A DNA stretch of 64,000 nt from an uncultured bacterium. Its GTDB lineage: Bacteria > Planctomycetota > UBA1135 > UBA2386. The translations under genes and the position numbers were made by a program. The notes under the pieces are model-generated. The model was not told the origin of the DNA. It did not search any database and worked only from the letters and a program-made list of their open reading frames with translations. Positions 18,001-26,346 of the stretch are shown here, piece after piece; the first letter of the stretch is position 1; each line of letters begins with the position of its first letter. The stretch covers positions 1 through 64,000 of the forward strand of contig CALCZA010000085.1 of NCBI GenBank assembly GCA_937906475.1. The letters run 5' to 3'.

Positions 18001-18636
18001 GCTGTGGCTGTTCCCTTGGGCACGACGGCGACGTCACTGGATGGCAACCACATCATCTTCTGCAAGTACGCTGCGGGCTTGCTGCCGGAGGATGACCAGT
18101 TCGTGCTGAGCTTTGTGGCCGGAGGGCCCGAGCGTCTGCTCGCAGGCAGTCAGCCAGCACGCGTTGCAGCAAATGACTTTGACGGTGATGGCGTCAGCGA
18201 CTTGATCGTTGCATGTAAGGGCGATCGATCGTTGCGGTTGTTCCGCAACACCGATGTCCCCGGAGAGCCGTCAAACCATGTGAATGTTGGGGCGTTTCAG
18301 GAGGCGCTTGGTTCGCCCTGGCAGCTTGGTGTTGGCTATCCGACGGTCATGAAACTCAGCGACGTCAACGGCGACGGCAACCTGGATGTGGTGATGGTGA
18401 CTGAGTTCAACGGTTCGGTAACGACCTCGTCGGTGGCTAGCTACTTGAGCACGGGGACTGGTGAGTTTGGCGATGCTCGTTTTGTGTCAGCGACGAGAGT
18501 TGGTCTGTTTTCCGCGAGGCTGTCCTTGGATCTCGGTGACTGGAACAGTGATGGTGTTCCGGACTTGTTCCTGGGCTGGGCGCAGGCGGTTTCTTCGACT
18601 ACAAACTTGCGAGTCCTGTTCGGGGGCACCAAATAG
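15001..18636 (+). CDS. large lipoprotein with FG-GAP/VCBS repeats
   Basis: Lipobox LSLSGCGAG; repeats such as GDFDGDHVPDLFVVN, ADLNGDGVMDISVA, NDFDGDGVSDLIVAC, DVNGDGNLDVVMV, GDWNSDGVPDLFLG; ORF extends upstream but start at 15001 is most likely. Confidence 0.85.
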   Translation: MSMRMRCLAAGLVALVGLSLSGCGAGLIGGIASSGSGDGNGEVITPQLNFADEELPMAPRAGDVRTVIVAAAQLVGSIIEVKITASVGEALQRNVIAQVQGTSTIVSFELSMDGIFSLESEPLTVDLPAALSVFSDGDLIGDPINITLVRRPVATLVLADPAFEVAELSPFGERVKIAVDGLRTADPSMLQVLVTTPDPDAGVLGATITRLATEVVFDPVPSSVPTILATIPGSTFPDRATIQVLDPIAGQSTKIQNAYYRPEFAFALPGQGSTTGGTLLTLIGSALVPYDFAAVPAQYDFSRIKVSLVKGGRVSELPGEEIRIAESALDRLVFTMPPSPDGRPGVVDIILTVALDGYDVTVTSTLFLFANPDPFFGPRGAVLDRTPVKSVPILLDNAPFTTDAPDFALLTEQGGVGFVQLLLAQQNGMFQPFAAPIQVGNHEFALERNPRDLLVGDFDGDHVPDLFVVNEGIPGGVIHHVLLGQQRPDPPLGGVVKINALVGAVQGRVAFLDGDNLLDIILVPQPQLGGGSPVQVLLSQPTAFGEPGFVAMPDLDFGAFAYEVIDVADLNGDGVMDISVASGSELWVSTMLGNGDGTFVLDHSVEISSIPLYGVADPGSPAVGLHSCENGNRPSIALVLAGSVTGKLPAVAVLNQEFDSIGEAWTLVPPTLSGVFVAPQLGEPIGKSLVANVDERGPVEMVLAVAGEPTVVSGGLLQFDQANRGFLALAIEDADGTEVPVQVSDLVFATAFPGDSPSSERKAIFVVHEVDVDNTRERRLSTRLVQDSDTPRLLTPDAGGGIPLVIDGIVAGLFTGDDVAPNRSALDLALASEGSVDGGEILIIDNDGFGGFAQLGARLAILDLLPRSIALLPGGIGQSDLLVCLSSDGTVTVWNPGLGGGALDSHVNTLGLTVPGVLDDESQIQIEDVDRDGYLDMVLLLSLDSLLPGGGDSLLVLMRGKPVPLGVFPFEAPTNMLAIHGNASSFALANFTEATDALEMAVAVPLGTTATSLDGNHIIFCKYAAGLLPEDDQFVLSFVAGGPERLLAGSQPARVAANDFDGDGVSDLIVACKGDRSLRLFRNTDVPGEPSNHVNVGAFQEALGSPWQLGVGYPTVMKLSDVNGDGNLDVVMVTEFNGSVTTSSVASYLSTGTGEFGDARFVSATRVGLFSARLSLDLGDWNSDGVPDLFLGWAQAVSSTTNLRVLFGGTK

Positions 18637-18896
18637 GAACTGCTCCCGTGGCTGTTGTCGGAATGGTCCGGCGGGAGATCCTCGCTGTCATTTTGCCCGC
18701 CGCGCTGTCCAAACGCCTCGGAGTGTCCACCCAGTCAGTTTCTGCGGGGGTGAGACTGTCTTGACTGGAGGGCCCGCGCCGGGGATTTAGATCGAGTTAG
18801 GTGCCGTGACCCTCGCCGTGTGGGCGCTTCACCAACACCCAGGGGATCAGTTCTGCGTGGCGCTCGGTTCGGTGGCTGCCTATGGTGCGCCGCGTA

Positions 18897-20063
18897 ATGA
18901 GTCTTACGTCGCAATCGAATCGAAGTGGCCAGAAGCAACTGCCCGTTCTCAACATCGCGATGGTCGGGCACGCCTTCATGGGGCGTGCGCACGGCAACGC
19001 TTACCGTCAGGTTAATCACTTCTTCGATCTGCCGGTGCAGGTCGTGCCGAAGGTGATTGTCGGGCGTGATCAGAAACGTGCCGCAGCCGCGGCGCAGAAG
19101 CTTGGTTTCGAATCTGCGACGACGGATCTCGCGGCAGTGCTCGCTGATCCATCAATTGATGTGATCGATGTCGCGACGCCGAACGATAGCCATCATTCGA
19201 TTTCGATGCAGGCTCTGCGCGCCAAGAAGAACGTGCTTTGTGAGAAGCCGCTGGCAATGACTTTTGTTGAAGCGAAGGCGATGGCTCAGCTGGCCAAGAA
19301 GCAGAAGGTGCGGGTTGGTCTTTGGCATAATTATCGCCGTGCGCCGGCGACAACGTTGGCTGCCAAGATGATCGCGCGTGGCGACATCGGTGACGTGCTG
19401 CAAGTGCGCGCGGTCTACCTGCAGGACTGGCTGAGTGATCCCAAGTCGCCGGCGAGTTGGCGGACTTCGCGCAAGACCGCTGGCAGTGGTGCACACGGTG
19501 ACCTCAATGCCCACCTGATCGATTTGACGCGCGCGCTGACCGGGCTCGAGTTCGACTCGGTGTGCGGCATGCAGCAGACTTTCCATAAGCAGCGACCAGC
19601 TGGTGGCGGCAAGATGGCGAAAGTCGATGTTGATGACGCGTTTTGCATCATGGCTCGCTTCAAGGGAGGCGCGATTGGCACGTTTGAAGCGACGCGCGTC
19701 GCCCCGGGTCGCAAGAACTACAACTGCGTTGAGATCTCTGGCACCACGGGCACGATTCGTTGGAACCTTGAGCGCATGAACGAACTCGAAGTGTTCTCTC
19801 AGAAGGATGCGCGAGACGGGCAAGGCTTCCGCACGATCATGTGCATGGACGACGTGCATCCATACGCGCCGAATTGGTGGCCCGATGGCCACATCGTTGG
19901 CTACGAACACACGTTCGTGCATCACGTGAAGGACTTTGTCGAAGCGCTCTCAGGCAAGAAGCCGTTTGCGCCGAACTTCGATGATGGGGTTGCGGTGCAA
20001 GCCGTGCTCGAAGCAGCGCTGACCTCGGCCAAGAGTAAGGCTTGGGTCAAGGTGCCGCGTTAA
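18897..20063 (+). CDS. Gfo/Idh/MocA family oxidoreductase
   Basis: LNIAMVGHAFMGRAHGNAYRQ, DVIDVATPNDSHHSISMQALRAKKNVLCEKPLAMTFVEAKAM. Confidence 0.93.
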   Translation: MSLTSQSNRSGQKQLPVLNIAMVGHAFMGRAHGNAYRQVNHFFDLPVQVVPKVIVGRDQKRAAAAAQKLGFESATTDLAAVLADPSIDVIDVATPNDSHHSISMQALRAKKNVLCEKPLAMTFVEAKAMAQLAKKQKVRVGLWHNYRRAPATTLAAKMIARGDIGDVLQVRAVYLQDWLSDPKSPASWRTSRKTAGSGAHGDLNAHLIDLTRALTGLEFDSVCGMQQTFHKQRPAGGGKMAKVDVDDAFCIMARFKGGAIGTFEATRVAPGRKNYNCVEISGTTGTIRWNLERMNELEVFSQKDARDGQGFRTIMCMDDVHPYAPNWWPDGHIVGYEHTFVHHVKDFVEALSGKKPFAPNFDDGVAVQAVLEAALTSAKSKAWVKVPR

Positions 20064-20296
20064 GCGGCCGGAGCTTGCAGTATCTGGGGTCTCCAGATTC
20101 TTAAGCTGCGAGAGCCTGAAGTGCGCCGCGGCTAGGTGCTGCGCGGCCTGATCGCGGAGTTGTTGAGCATCGCAGTGGATGCTTCGCATTCGCGCGAGCC
20201 GTTCTCACCAGCAACGTATAGCGGTGGTGAGTGGCGCGCGCCTGACTGGCGCGCGCGACAAAGTCGAACAGGGAACTCGAGCGATGAAGTTCGAGC

Positions 20297-20316
20297 AACG
20301 GGCCTTGCGGCCCGTT
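20297..20316. terminator. hairpin between convergent genes
   Basis: AACGGGCC-TTGC-GGCCCGTT, perfect 8-bp stem. Confidence 0.5.
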
Positions 20317-20324
20317 CCCTCAGC

Positions 20325-22034
20325 CTAGTAGCCGAGGGTCATGATCAGGGCCGGCGACAGGGCGACCGGCACGGCGAAGGGAAGCGTCGCGTCCCAGTCG
20401 AAGCCTTGGGCGAGCAGAGTCAGACCCATCAGCGACGGTTTGCACGGCAGTGGGACGCCAAAGTTGGCATTGCCGGCTCCGTCCGCGATGGCGATGTTGA
20501 TGATTATCGGGTTGACGTAGAGCAGCGCGGTCGGCGGTGCCCCCGGAATCGCGATGCCGGGTAGGGTCGCGCCGGTGTTGATGGCAATGCCTGCGAACGG
20601 TGCGCTGCCCGGGATCAAGCCGCTGACGGTGATCGCGAACGTGGGGCTACCGATGACCGGAGCCGGTGACGAGATCGTTGGTGTGCCGACCGAAGACGGC
20701 GAGCCGGTGCCGGTTTGGCTGGTCGTGGCAGTCGTGCAATCGCCAATGAACAGGGCGTCCGTCATCAGTGGCTGCAGGTTCAGGTTGTTGCTCACGCACT
20801 CGCGGTAGGTCAGGTAGGCACCGTTGGCGCAAACCGTGTTGGTGCTCGCCGTGAAGCGTTGACCATCATCACAGCCGTAGTTACCGCCGAAGTTGCCGAC
20901 GACGCTGGTGCCTTGCACGCACAGACGAATGCGCTGCCAGCCGTCGTTCACACCCGATTGGATGTTGATCGGGCCCGCGAGCACGGTGAACTCACCACCG
21001 GCGAGATTGCCAGCGCCGTTGTTGAAGTCGACCAAGTAGAGCTCGGACGTTGTTTGCGTGCGGTTGCAGACCCAGGCGATGCCCGTGTGGCCGGATTGCG
21101 TCGTCGTGCAGCTGACCACTCCATGGAAGCCGCCAACGTTTTGATACTCACCGAACGAGTCGGAGTGACCGCGGACACCCATGGCCCAGTTTTCGCCATC
21201 GTCACCGTCGAATAACCCATTCGGGCCAGTGACGTAGACGTAGCTTTCCATCATGTAGTCCGACTGGGTGAAGTTGTTCAGCCAGTTAGCGTTGCCGCCA
21301 CCAGTCGGGTCATACCAGACGGCGCAGTTGCCACCTTGCGGCGATGGGGGTGCCGGGGAGGTCAAGGTCGCCGGGTCGACGACGTTGCCTGAGACGAACG
21401 AGAAAGTGAAGTCGCTCGTGACGTCGGTGCCAACAGGAGCGTCAAAGTCGTTGATGTAAGGAAGCACCGTGGTCATGCCGAGGAGGTTCAGCGTGCCGGG
21501 CGTCCATGGAGCGGGGCGGAAGTCGCAGCCGTTGTCGTCGGTGTCGAAGCCATCGATGCCGCGACTGATCGAGTTTTGGAACATGCCGCCATGCTCGTGC
21601 AATTGGATGTCGCCACCGAGGCCGTCACCTTCGAGCCAGAGAGGCAGTGGGTTGCTCCAGAGCTGCATTTCCCATGCGACACTGTCTTGGTAGACGCCAT
21701 TGGCGTCGCTGAGGAAGACGGCGTCGGCGCCGTTCTCGAGCGAGTAGGTGATTGTCTCGTTGAGGTTTGGAACAGCGGCTTGGCCGATGACCCAGAACTG
21801 GCCGGGGGCGAGGATCGTGCCGGCAATCAGGTGCACGTTGCCCGACGCCGACGTCCCGTCTTCTTCGGTCAGCGTCCAGCCGCTGATGTCGACGTTGTTG
21901 GCGCCACCGTTGTAGAGTTCGATAAACTCTAAGTTGTCGGCGCCCGAGTCGTCATAACTGAGTTCGTTGATGACAACGCCTTGCGGCGCTTGGGGGGCGA
22001 ACATCGCCGCGGCGAAGATTAGTTCGGCAAGCAT
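20325..22034 (-). CDS. secreted lamin-tail-domain protein with C-terminal beta domain
   Basis: PQGVVINELSYDDSGADNLEFIELYNGGANNVDISGWTLTEEDG; signal peptide MLAELIFAAAMFA. Confidence 0.87.
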   Translation of the reverse strand: MLAELIFAAAMFAPQAPQGVVINELSYDDSGADNLEFIELYNGGANNVDISGWTLTEEDGTSASGNVHLIAGTILAPGQFWVIGQAAVPNLNETITYSLENGADAVFLSDANGVYQDSVAWEMQLWSNPLPLWLEGDGLGGDIQLHEHGGMFQNSISRGIDGFDTDDNGCDFRPAPWTPGTLNLLGMTTVLPYINDFDAPVGTDVTSDFTFSFVSGNVVDPATLTSPAPPSPQGGNCAVWYDPTGGGNANWLNNFTQSDYMMESYVYVTGPNGLFDGDDGENWAMGVRGHSDSFGEYQNVGGFHGVVSCTTTQSGHTGIAWVCNRTQTTSELYLVDFNNGAGNLAGGEFTVLAGPINIQSGVNDGWQRIRLCVQGTSVVGNFGGNYGCDDGQRFTASTNTVCANGAYLTYRECVSNNLNLQPLMTDALFIGDCTTATTSQTGTGSPSSVGTPTISSPAPVIGSPTFAITVSGLIPGSAPFAGIAINTGATLPGIAIPGAPPTALLYVNPIIINIAIADGAGNANFGVPLPCKPSLMGLTLLAQGFDWDATLPFAVPVALSPALIMTLGY

Positions 22035-22243
22035 GATAATTCCTAAAGCAGAGGGGGAGAGCGCTGGGCGCGTTTGTGGAGGCGAGGGGCGACGCAAGGG
22101 CGCCGCTGTTGTTGGCGAGACGCTACCGGACACGGAGCGTTTCAGACACTGTCAGATCTGTGTTTGGATTTGCGTTCCAGCGACATCTGGGCACCTCCCG
22201 TAGCCTGGATTCTGCGCAACGTATGCGCAATGGTGGCGACGCA

Positions 22244-23731
22244 ATGAGTGATACGAACCAGTGTGAATCCGGAGGTGGTCGCCACACCTCTCGTCGGATT
22301 GGCTTCCTGGGTGGGGTTACGGTGTTTGCATTGCTGCAGGTGCTGCCGGCGCCAGCATCGATGTCCCCGGATGCGTGGAGCACTGCGGCCGTTGTGCTGC
22401 TGATGGCGTTGTGGTGGACCACGGAGGCGGTGCCGCTTGCTGCGACAGCGATGTTACCACTGGTATTGTTCCCGGCGCTGGGTGTGTTGTCGATGCCGCA
22501 GGCCGCGTCGCCGTATGCCAACGACATCGTGTTCTTGTCGATGGGAGGATTCCTAATCGCGGTCGCAATGGAGCGCAGCGGCCTGCATCGACGCATTGCA
22601 CTGACGATCGTGTCAATGGTCGGCACGCAACCGCGCCGTTTGGTGCTCGGCTTCATGTTGGCGTCAGCGTTTTTGTCGATGTGGATCTCGAACACTGCGA
22701 CGACAGCGATGATGTATCCGATCGGCATGGCGATCGCCGTGTTGTTCCGACCGCAAGATCAGGAAGGTCCATTCGAACTCGGCATCTGCTTGATGCTCGG
22801 CATTGCCTATGCCGCGACGATCGGTGGTGTCACAACATTGATCGGAACGCCGCCTAATGCAGTGCTCGCCGCAACGGCGAGTGAGACCCTAGGCATCACG
22901 ATTGGGTTCGTGGACTGGATGATGGTTGGGGTGCCAATCGCCTTAGTGTTCTTGCCGATCGGTTGGCTGATTTTGACGCGGGTTGTATACCCACCTGGCG
23001 AATTGCGGGGCGACGCTAACGCGGTGTTGCAGGCCGAACGCGTCAAGCTAGGTCCGATGTCGCGTGCCGAATGGGTGGTTGCGACAGTCTTTGTGATGAC
23101 GGCATTGGCATGGGTTATGCGGGCGCCGAAGCAGATCGGTGACCTGAGCATTCCTGGCATCCAGACGTTCGCCCCGATGGTCAAGGATTCGACGATTGCA
23201 ATGGCTGCGGCGGTCGCGCTGTTCCTGGTGCCAACCAACTGGCGGCGGTTTGAGTTCGCGCTCGACTGGCCGACGGCTAAGAAAATTCCGTGGGGCATCA
23301 TCGTGTTGTTTGGCGGTGGACTGTCGATGGCGCGCGCGATGTCGGAGACGGGTTTGGCCACGTGGATCGGAAGTTCGGTGACCGAGTTCTCTTCGTGGCC
23401 GGTCTGGCTCATCCTCGGTGGCGTCGCGTTCCTATTCTTGTTCTTGACCGAAGTGACGTCGAACGTTGCGACCGCGACCATGGCGATGCCGATCATGGCA
23501 GGCGCCGCGACGGGACTTGGCATTGCGCCTCTCCAGTTGATGGCGACGGCCGCGTTGGCCGTTTCGATGGCGTTCATGCTGCCGGTTGCGACTCCGCCGA
23601 ACGCGATCGTGTTTGCGTCGGGTTACGTCACGGTACCACAGATGGCGAAAGTGGGATTTTGGTTCAATCTCATCTCTGGTCTGTTGGTGACCATCGCGGC
23701 TTCTGTATTGGTGCCCATATTGTTGCGGTGA
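22244..23731 (+). CDS. SLC13/DASS-family sodium:anion symporter
   Basis: Multi-TM; MALWWTTEAVPLAATAMLPLVLFP, MWISNTATTAMMYPIG, GGVTTLIGTPPNAVLAA, ATPPNAIVFASGYV. Confidence 0.93.
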   Translation: MSDTNQCESGGGRHTSRRIGFLGGVTVFALLQVLPAPASMSPDAWSTAAVVLLMALWWTTEAVPLAATAMLPLVLFPALGVLSMPQAASPYANDIVFLSMGGFLIAVAMERSGLHRRIALTIVSMVGTQPRRLVLGFMLASAFLSMWISNTATTAMMYPIGMAIAVLFRPQDQEGPFELGICLMLGIAYAATIGGVTTLIGTPPNAVLAATASETLGITIGFVDWMMVGVPIALVFLPIGWLILTRVVYPPGELRGDANAVLQAERVKLGPMSRAEWVVATVFVMTALAWVMRAPKQIGDLSIPGIQTFAPMVKDSTIAMAAAVALFLVPTNWRRFEFALDWPTAKKIPWGIIVLFGGGLSMARAMSETGLATWIGSSVTEFSSWPVWLILGGVAFLFLFLTEVTSNVATATMAMPIMAGAATGLGIAPLQLMATAALAVSMAFMLPVATPPNAIVFASGYVTVPQMAKVGFWFNLISGLLVTIAASVLVPILLR

Positions 23732-23802
23732 ACCATGAGCGAAAACGGCGTGTAGAGCGACGCGAAGGTCGAAGGTGCATCGTCAGTCGTCGACTCGGAA
23801 CA

Positions 23803-23821
23803 GCGAGGCCATTTGCCTCGC
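23803..23821. terminator. hairpin between convergent genes
   Basis: GCGAGGC-CATTT-GCCTCGC, 7-bp stem. Confidence 0.4.
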
Positions 23822-23847
23822 GCGCGTAGCAAGCAGGCCGGCGGCGC

Positions 23848-25080
23848 TTACTGGAACTCAAGCACGTGGGCGTCCGTTGTCGTAAAATGCGCGTTGCCTG
23901 TTTCGCTGCTGGGTCCCCATGCGAGTCCCTGCACCAGCACCGACGCGCCGGGGAATGAGAACGGCACGCCGATCACAAAGCTGTGGGACGTGGCGAGGTA
24001 GTTCGCCGAACTCAGAACCAGCATCGTGCCGGTGTCGATCTGCAACTCGGGCCAGATAATCGACGGCGCCGGTGGCAAGCCGTTCGGGAACACGTTGGCG
24101 AGCAGCAAGTTTGATGACAAGTCGTAGACGCCATTGAGCGACGATAAACGCAGCACCAGCAACTGTCCTTGCGAGATCGGGATGTTGGCGCACGCGTTGA
24201 CACGACCCGGGAGCGTGCCGGACTCGAGCAGCAGGTGGTCACCAGAGCCTGGGAAGGTGCGCAGCGACGGATCGGCGCAGCGGTCGGCAATTGCTGCCAT
24301 GGCGTGCCAACCGTTCTCGTTCAAGCCGAGGCTTGTGAGCCAGTTCACTAGCGATCCACCTTGCTGGAAACTGATCGGGATGCCGCACACTTGCTCGTCG
24401 TAGACCGAAGTGTAGAGGCACATGCTGACCAGCAGCGTCATTATCGGTGCTGGATGGAACAAGTCCTGGTCGTAGATCGAAGGCATCCATTCTAGCAACG
24501 CAACGCCATCACCTGCCGCGGCGTTGCGTGCGGTGCCAGGTCCGAACAGCGTGTTGATGTCATCGGTAGCTAACCGGTAGTTGCTTCGGATCTCATTGTG
24601 CATCGACATCGGTGATGCAAACGTCGCCGGGTAGTAGTGGTGACCGAGAGCACGCGCCCAGGTTTGATAGAGAACCGCTTTTGCTGCTGGGCTGTGGCTG
24701 CGCACGTTGCCGACAATGGTCTGCGCCCGTGCCCGAAACAGTGTCGGGTTGCCTTGCGCCTGCGTCGCTTCGAGCGACTGCCCTTGCATGACCACGCAGT
24801 CCCACTCCTGGTTGCCCGGGAGCGAATTGGAAATTGCGGCAACCTGACCGCTGTTCGACGCGTGGTGGTTCAAGTCTTCGCCAGTCGCGAAGCGCTTGAC
24901 GATGGTCGGCGTGGGCTGGCCGGCTTGCTCGGCGATACGCATCACCATCTCGGCGACGCTACCGTTTCTCGACGAATAGCTGTTGCCGTAGAACAGCAGG
25001 TTCTTGCCTTGTGCTTGGCAGTGCGCCGCGAAGACCATGACGGCTCCGGCGAACAGAGTTGCGAAATGAAGGGGGGGCAT
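23848..25080 (-). CDS. secreted SGNH/GDSL-like protein with C-terminal beta domain
   Basis: GKNLLFYGNSYSSRNGSVAEMVMRIAEQAG, WDCVVMQGQSLEA; signal peptide; C-terminal tail SFVIGVPFSFPGASVLVQGLAWGP. Confidence 0.75.
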   Translation of the reverse strand: MPPLHFATLFAGAVMVFAAHCQAQGKNLLFYGNSYSSRNGSVAEMVMRIAEQAGQPTPTIVKRFATGEDLNHHASNSGQVAAISNSLPGNQEWDCVVMQGQSLEATQAQGNPTLFRARAQTIVGNVRSHSPAAKAVLYQTWARALGHHYYPATFASPMSMHNEIRSNYRLATDDINTLFGPGTARNAAAGDGVALLEWMPSIYDQDLFHPAPIMTLLVSMCLYTSVYDEQVCGIPISFQQGGSLVNWLTSLGLNENGWHAMAAIADRCADPSLRTFPGSGDHLLLESGTLPGRVNACANIPISQGQLLVLRLSSLNGVYDLSSNLLLANVFPNGLPPAPSIIWPELQIDTGTMLVLSSANYLATSHSFVIGVPFSFPGASVLVQGLAWGPSSETGNAHFTTTDAHVLEFQ

Positions 25081-25188
25081 GAGCGCGAGTGTAGCCCCGG
25101 ATGTTGGCCTTGTGGGGCCTGTTGTTGCTCGCGCAGGTGGTTCTGTCTGGTTACGTTGCGGGCCTCCGTTTTCTCGTAGGTATTCAGA

Positions 25189-26235
25189 ATGATGAAAGGT
25201 CCCGGCATCTTCTTGGCGCAGTTCATGAGCGACGATGCGCCGCTCAACCAGTTCGACACGGCTTGCAAGTGGGCGAGCGACCTCGACTACTCAGGCGTGC
25301 AAGTGCCGTCGTGGGACGCGCGCTGCATGGACCTGAAGAAGGCCGCCGAGAGCAAGGGCTACTGCGATGAATTGCTCGGCACGGCTAGCGAAAACGGCGT
25401 CGAGATCAGCGAACTCGCGTCGCACTTGCAGGGGCAGTTGGTCGCGGTGCATCCGGCCTACACATCGATGTTTCAAGTGTTCGCACCGCCCGAGGTCAAC
25501 ACGCCTGAGGCGATGTGTGAATACGGCACACAGCAGGTCAAGTGGTGCCTGAAGGCGAGCGAGCACATGGGGCTCAAGGCAATGCCGACGTTCTCGGGCG
25601 CGTTGATGTGGCACGCGGTCTATCCCTGGCCGCAGCGTCCCGGTGGCATGGTCGAAGAAGGCTTCAAGGAACTCGCGCGTCGCTGGCGTCCGATTCTCGA
25701 CTACGCCGAAGAGTGCGGTATCGATTGTGCCTACGAAGTGCATCCGGGCGAAGACCTGCACGACGGCGCTAGCTACGAGCAGTTCCTCGACAACGTCGAC
25801 CAGCATGCGCGCGCCTGTTTGCTCTACGACCCGAGCCACTTCTTGCTGCAGCAACTCGACTACCTCGAATACATCGACCTCTACCACGAGCGCATCAAGG
25901 CGTTCCACGTCAAGGACGCCGAGTTCCGGCCGAACGGTCGCACGGGCGTTTACGGTGGCTACCAGAAGTGGCAGGACCGCGCTGGTCGCTTCCGTTCGAG
26001 TGGCGATGGCGATGTCGACTTCCAGGGTATCTTCTCGTTGCTCGCGAAGTATGGCTACGAAGGTTGGGCGACGATCGAATGGGAGTGCTGCTTCAAGGAC
26101 AGCCAGCAGGGTGCGGAAGAGGGGGCGCCGTTCATCGAGCAGCACCTGATCACGCCGCCGTCGCGTTCATTTGATGACTTCGCCGGTGGCGAGGTCGACA
26201 AGTCCGCAGTACGCCGCGCACTCGGACTCGAGTAG
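25189..26235 (+). CDS. sugar phosphate isomerase/epimerase (xylose isomerase-like TIM barrel)
   Basis: GVEISELASHLQGQLVAVHPAY, YEVHPGEDLHDGASYEQFLD, LLYDPSHFLLQQLDYLEYIDLYHERIKAFHVKDAEF. Confidence 0.9.
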   Translation: MMKGPGIFLAQFMSDDAPLNQFDTACKWASDLDYSGVQVPSWDARCMDLKKAAESKGYCDELLGTASENGVEISELASHLQGQLVAVHPAYTSMFQVFAPPEVNTPEAMCEYGTQQVKWCLKASEHMGLKAMPTFSGALMWHAVYPWPQRPGGMVEEGFKELARRWRPILDYAEECGIDCAYEVHPGEDLHDGASYEQFLDNVDQHARACLLYDPSHFLLQQLDYLEYIDLYHERIKAFHVKDAEFRPNGRTGVYGGYQKWQDRAGRFRSSGDGDVDFQGIFSLLAKYGYEGWATIEWECCFKDSQQGAEEGAPFIEQHLITPPSRSFDDFAGGEVDKSAVRRALGLE

Positions 26236-26346
26236 CGCGCGCTGCGACATTGTGCTGCGCACGGTGTGGATGCACAGCAACACCATCGCGATCATCGACC
26301 ACAGGCTTTTCGTCCCAGCCTTGAATCAGGCTAGGATGTTCGTCAG